Below the pieces are notes generated by a model. That model did not search any database. It worked only from the letters and a program-made list of their open reading frames with translations, and was not told the origin of the DNA. A stretch of DNA of 64,000 nt, from NCBI GenBank assembly GCA_028280065.1, contig JANQMN010000139.1:158531-222530 (forward strand), written 5' to 3'. The DNA is from Hahella sp. (lineage in GTDB: Bacteria; Pseudomonadota; Gammaproteobacteria; Pseudomonadales; Oleiphilaceae). A program made the position numbers and the translations under genes. Shown here one piece after another: positions 63,281 to 64,000 of this stretch (position 1 is its first letter; each line of letters begins with the position of its first letter).

Positions 63281-64000
63281 CTATTTGCGGGATCTACTGT
63301 TGCGTTGAGCAAAGTAGACCAGCACTTGAGTGGATGAGCTGCAGACCTGCTTAAAGCTGCTGTACTCGAATTCCGTTAAGCGTAATGCATCGACGCCTGC
63401 ATCCGCGTAAACCAACGCCACCGGCCGGGTTTTCACAAATAGGGACATCAGAAAAAAGTCCTGGGTTCTATTCGTTAGCTGGAATTCCTTTGGAATCATA
63501 TTTTTGACTTTTTCAGAGCTGTCCGGTTTGACCCAGATTCCCGATGGTTTTTCCATTAGTTTGCGGAATAAACTGGGTTTGGTCAGATCGATATCCAGCT
63601 TCGCCAAATCAGGCCGGTCCTGGGTACCGACCGCATAAAAACCCTTCAGGCGCGTATGCTGGGTATTGATTAGGGCGATGACGCAGGTGGTCAGTCCAAT
63701 TCCATAGGTGATGCAACGCGCCGCGCCGTTCATGATGCCGGCAGTATCCTTGAATTCCCCTGGAGTACGCAGCATGGCGTCCGTAATTTCGGTGAAAAGA
63801 GTTTTATTGCCTTTGCGCATCTGTGGCGCTTCCTTGACCCACTTGGTGGTCTTGCGCTTGCGAGGCGTCTCATTCTGTTGCGGTTTTACCTGGGGTTTGG
63901 ATACTTGTTCAGGTTCAGGTTCAGGTTCAGGTTCAGGTTCAGGTTCAGGTTCAGGTTCAGGTTCAGGTTCAGGTTCAGGTTCAGGTTCAGGTTCAGGTTC
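63281..64000 (-). CDS. HDOD-type regulatory protein, C-terminal part (gene runs off the window)
   Basis: The frame is open from the right window edge to a stop at 63281, at least 239 residues. The left part (from the edge) is a long (Glu-Pro)n run coded by hexanucleotide repeats, then a basic linker (PRKRKTTKWVKEAP). The last 180 residues resemble the C-terminal GAF-like part of HDOD proteins: DTAGIMNGAARCITYGIGLTTCVIALIN, LKGFYAVGT and FFLMSLFVKTRPVALVYADA. The HDOD domain itself would lie to the right of the window. An ATG at 63820 is in frame, but the frame continues past it, so I do not take it as the start. The (EP)n linker varies in length easily and may need EF-P. Confidence 0.65.
   Translation of the reverse strand, partial: EPEPEPEPEPEPEPEPEPEPEPEPEPEPEPEQVSKPQVKPQQNETPRKRKTTKWVKEAPQMRKGNKTLFTEITDAMLRTPGEFKDTAGIMNGAARCITYGIGLTTCVIALINTQHTRLKGFYAVGTQDRPDLAKLDIDLTKPSLFRKLMEKPSGIWVKPDSSEKVKNMIPKEFQLTNRTQDFFLMSLFVKTRPVALVYADAGVDALRLTEFEYSSFKQVCSSSTQVLVYFAQRNSRSRK
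63907..64000. repeat. hexanucleotide tandem repeat coding for Glu-Pro
   Basis: More than 15 copies of GTTCAG (plus strand; GAACCT on the coding minus strand) run without change from about 63907 to the window edge. The six-base unit keeps the frame, so copy-number change alters the length of the Glu-Pro linker without breaking the gene. Confidence 0.95.

Noticed and set aside
63907..64000. Tandem repeat considered as a CRISPR array
   Set aside because: The unit is six bases with no spacers and is an in-frame Glu-Pro coding repeat.

Overview
The window looks like a chromosomal segment of a free-living, probably aquatic gammaproteobacterium. The best evidence is the right end. The gene run fimX - PilZ-domain protein - psd - rhodanese - HDOD protein keeps the order I recall around fimX in Pseudomonas aeruginosa (PA4959 down to PA4955), here interrupted by the EF-P modification cluster epmB/efp/epmA. 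MetE with a divergent MetR, AMP nucleosidase, AdhE and an ArnT-like glycosyltransferase also fit. I cannot name the genus. I saw no rRNA, tRNA, CRISPR array, prophage or intact insertion sequence.

Layout. 1-9.2 kb: a gene fragment, a lipoprotein, AdhE with an FNR-like box, a WYL regulator, a 48-residue small protein, DEAD-box helicase DeaD, a periplasmic binding protein and a DUF302 protein. 9.2-17.1 kb: a CHASE-PAS histidine kinase, then a complete BMP-type nucleoside/nucleobase ABC transporter ending in a RutR-like TetR gene, with a RutR-type operator upstream. 17.2-24.3 kb: DgkA, an unknown protein, two orphan solute-binding proteins, AMP nucleosidase, dienelactone hydrolase, a LapG-like protease, a repeat-like palindromic block and a small secreted protein with a duplicated motif.

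24.4-34.9 kb is the most unusual region. It holds a Wadjet/MksBEF-like SMC operon (jetA-jetB-jetC-jetD) whose JetD keeps only the toprim part. Upstream and in the same direction lies a double-FHA membrane protein. Divergent from that is a PP2C phosphatase and a membrane Ser/Thr kinase made of an active kinase fused to a degenerate second kinase. A 39-residue small gene with its own ribosome site and terminator sits behind the kinase. Together these suggest a phospho-signalling cassette beside, and possibly controlling, a plasmid-restricting or chromosome-organising SMC complex. That link is inference.

35-47.3 kb: gamma-glutamyltransferase-like protein, a crotonase, a saccharopine-dehydrogenase-like reductase, a MOSC protein, an MCP-tip-like protein paired with an ODP-type diiron protein (candidate oxygen-sensing pair), a three-gene glycosyltransferase/flippase operon, a PAS-GGDEF cyclase and an AT-rich membrane ORF. 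47.3-54.4 kb: cupin, metE/metR with two MetR-like boxes, an inositol-phosphatase-family protein, prephenate dehydratase, a vWA protein and a membrane J-domain protein. 54.4-64 kb: FimX, PilZ protein, EpmB/EF-P/EpmA, Psd, rhodanese and the C-terminal part of an HDOD protein with a hexanucleotide (Glu-Pro) repeat running off the window edge.
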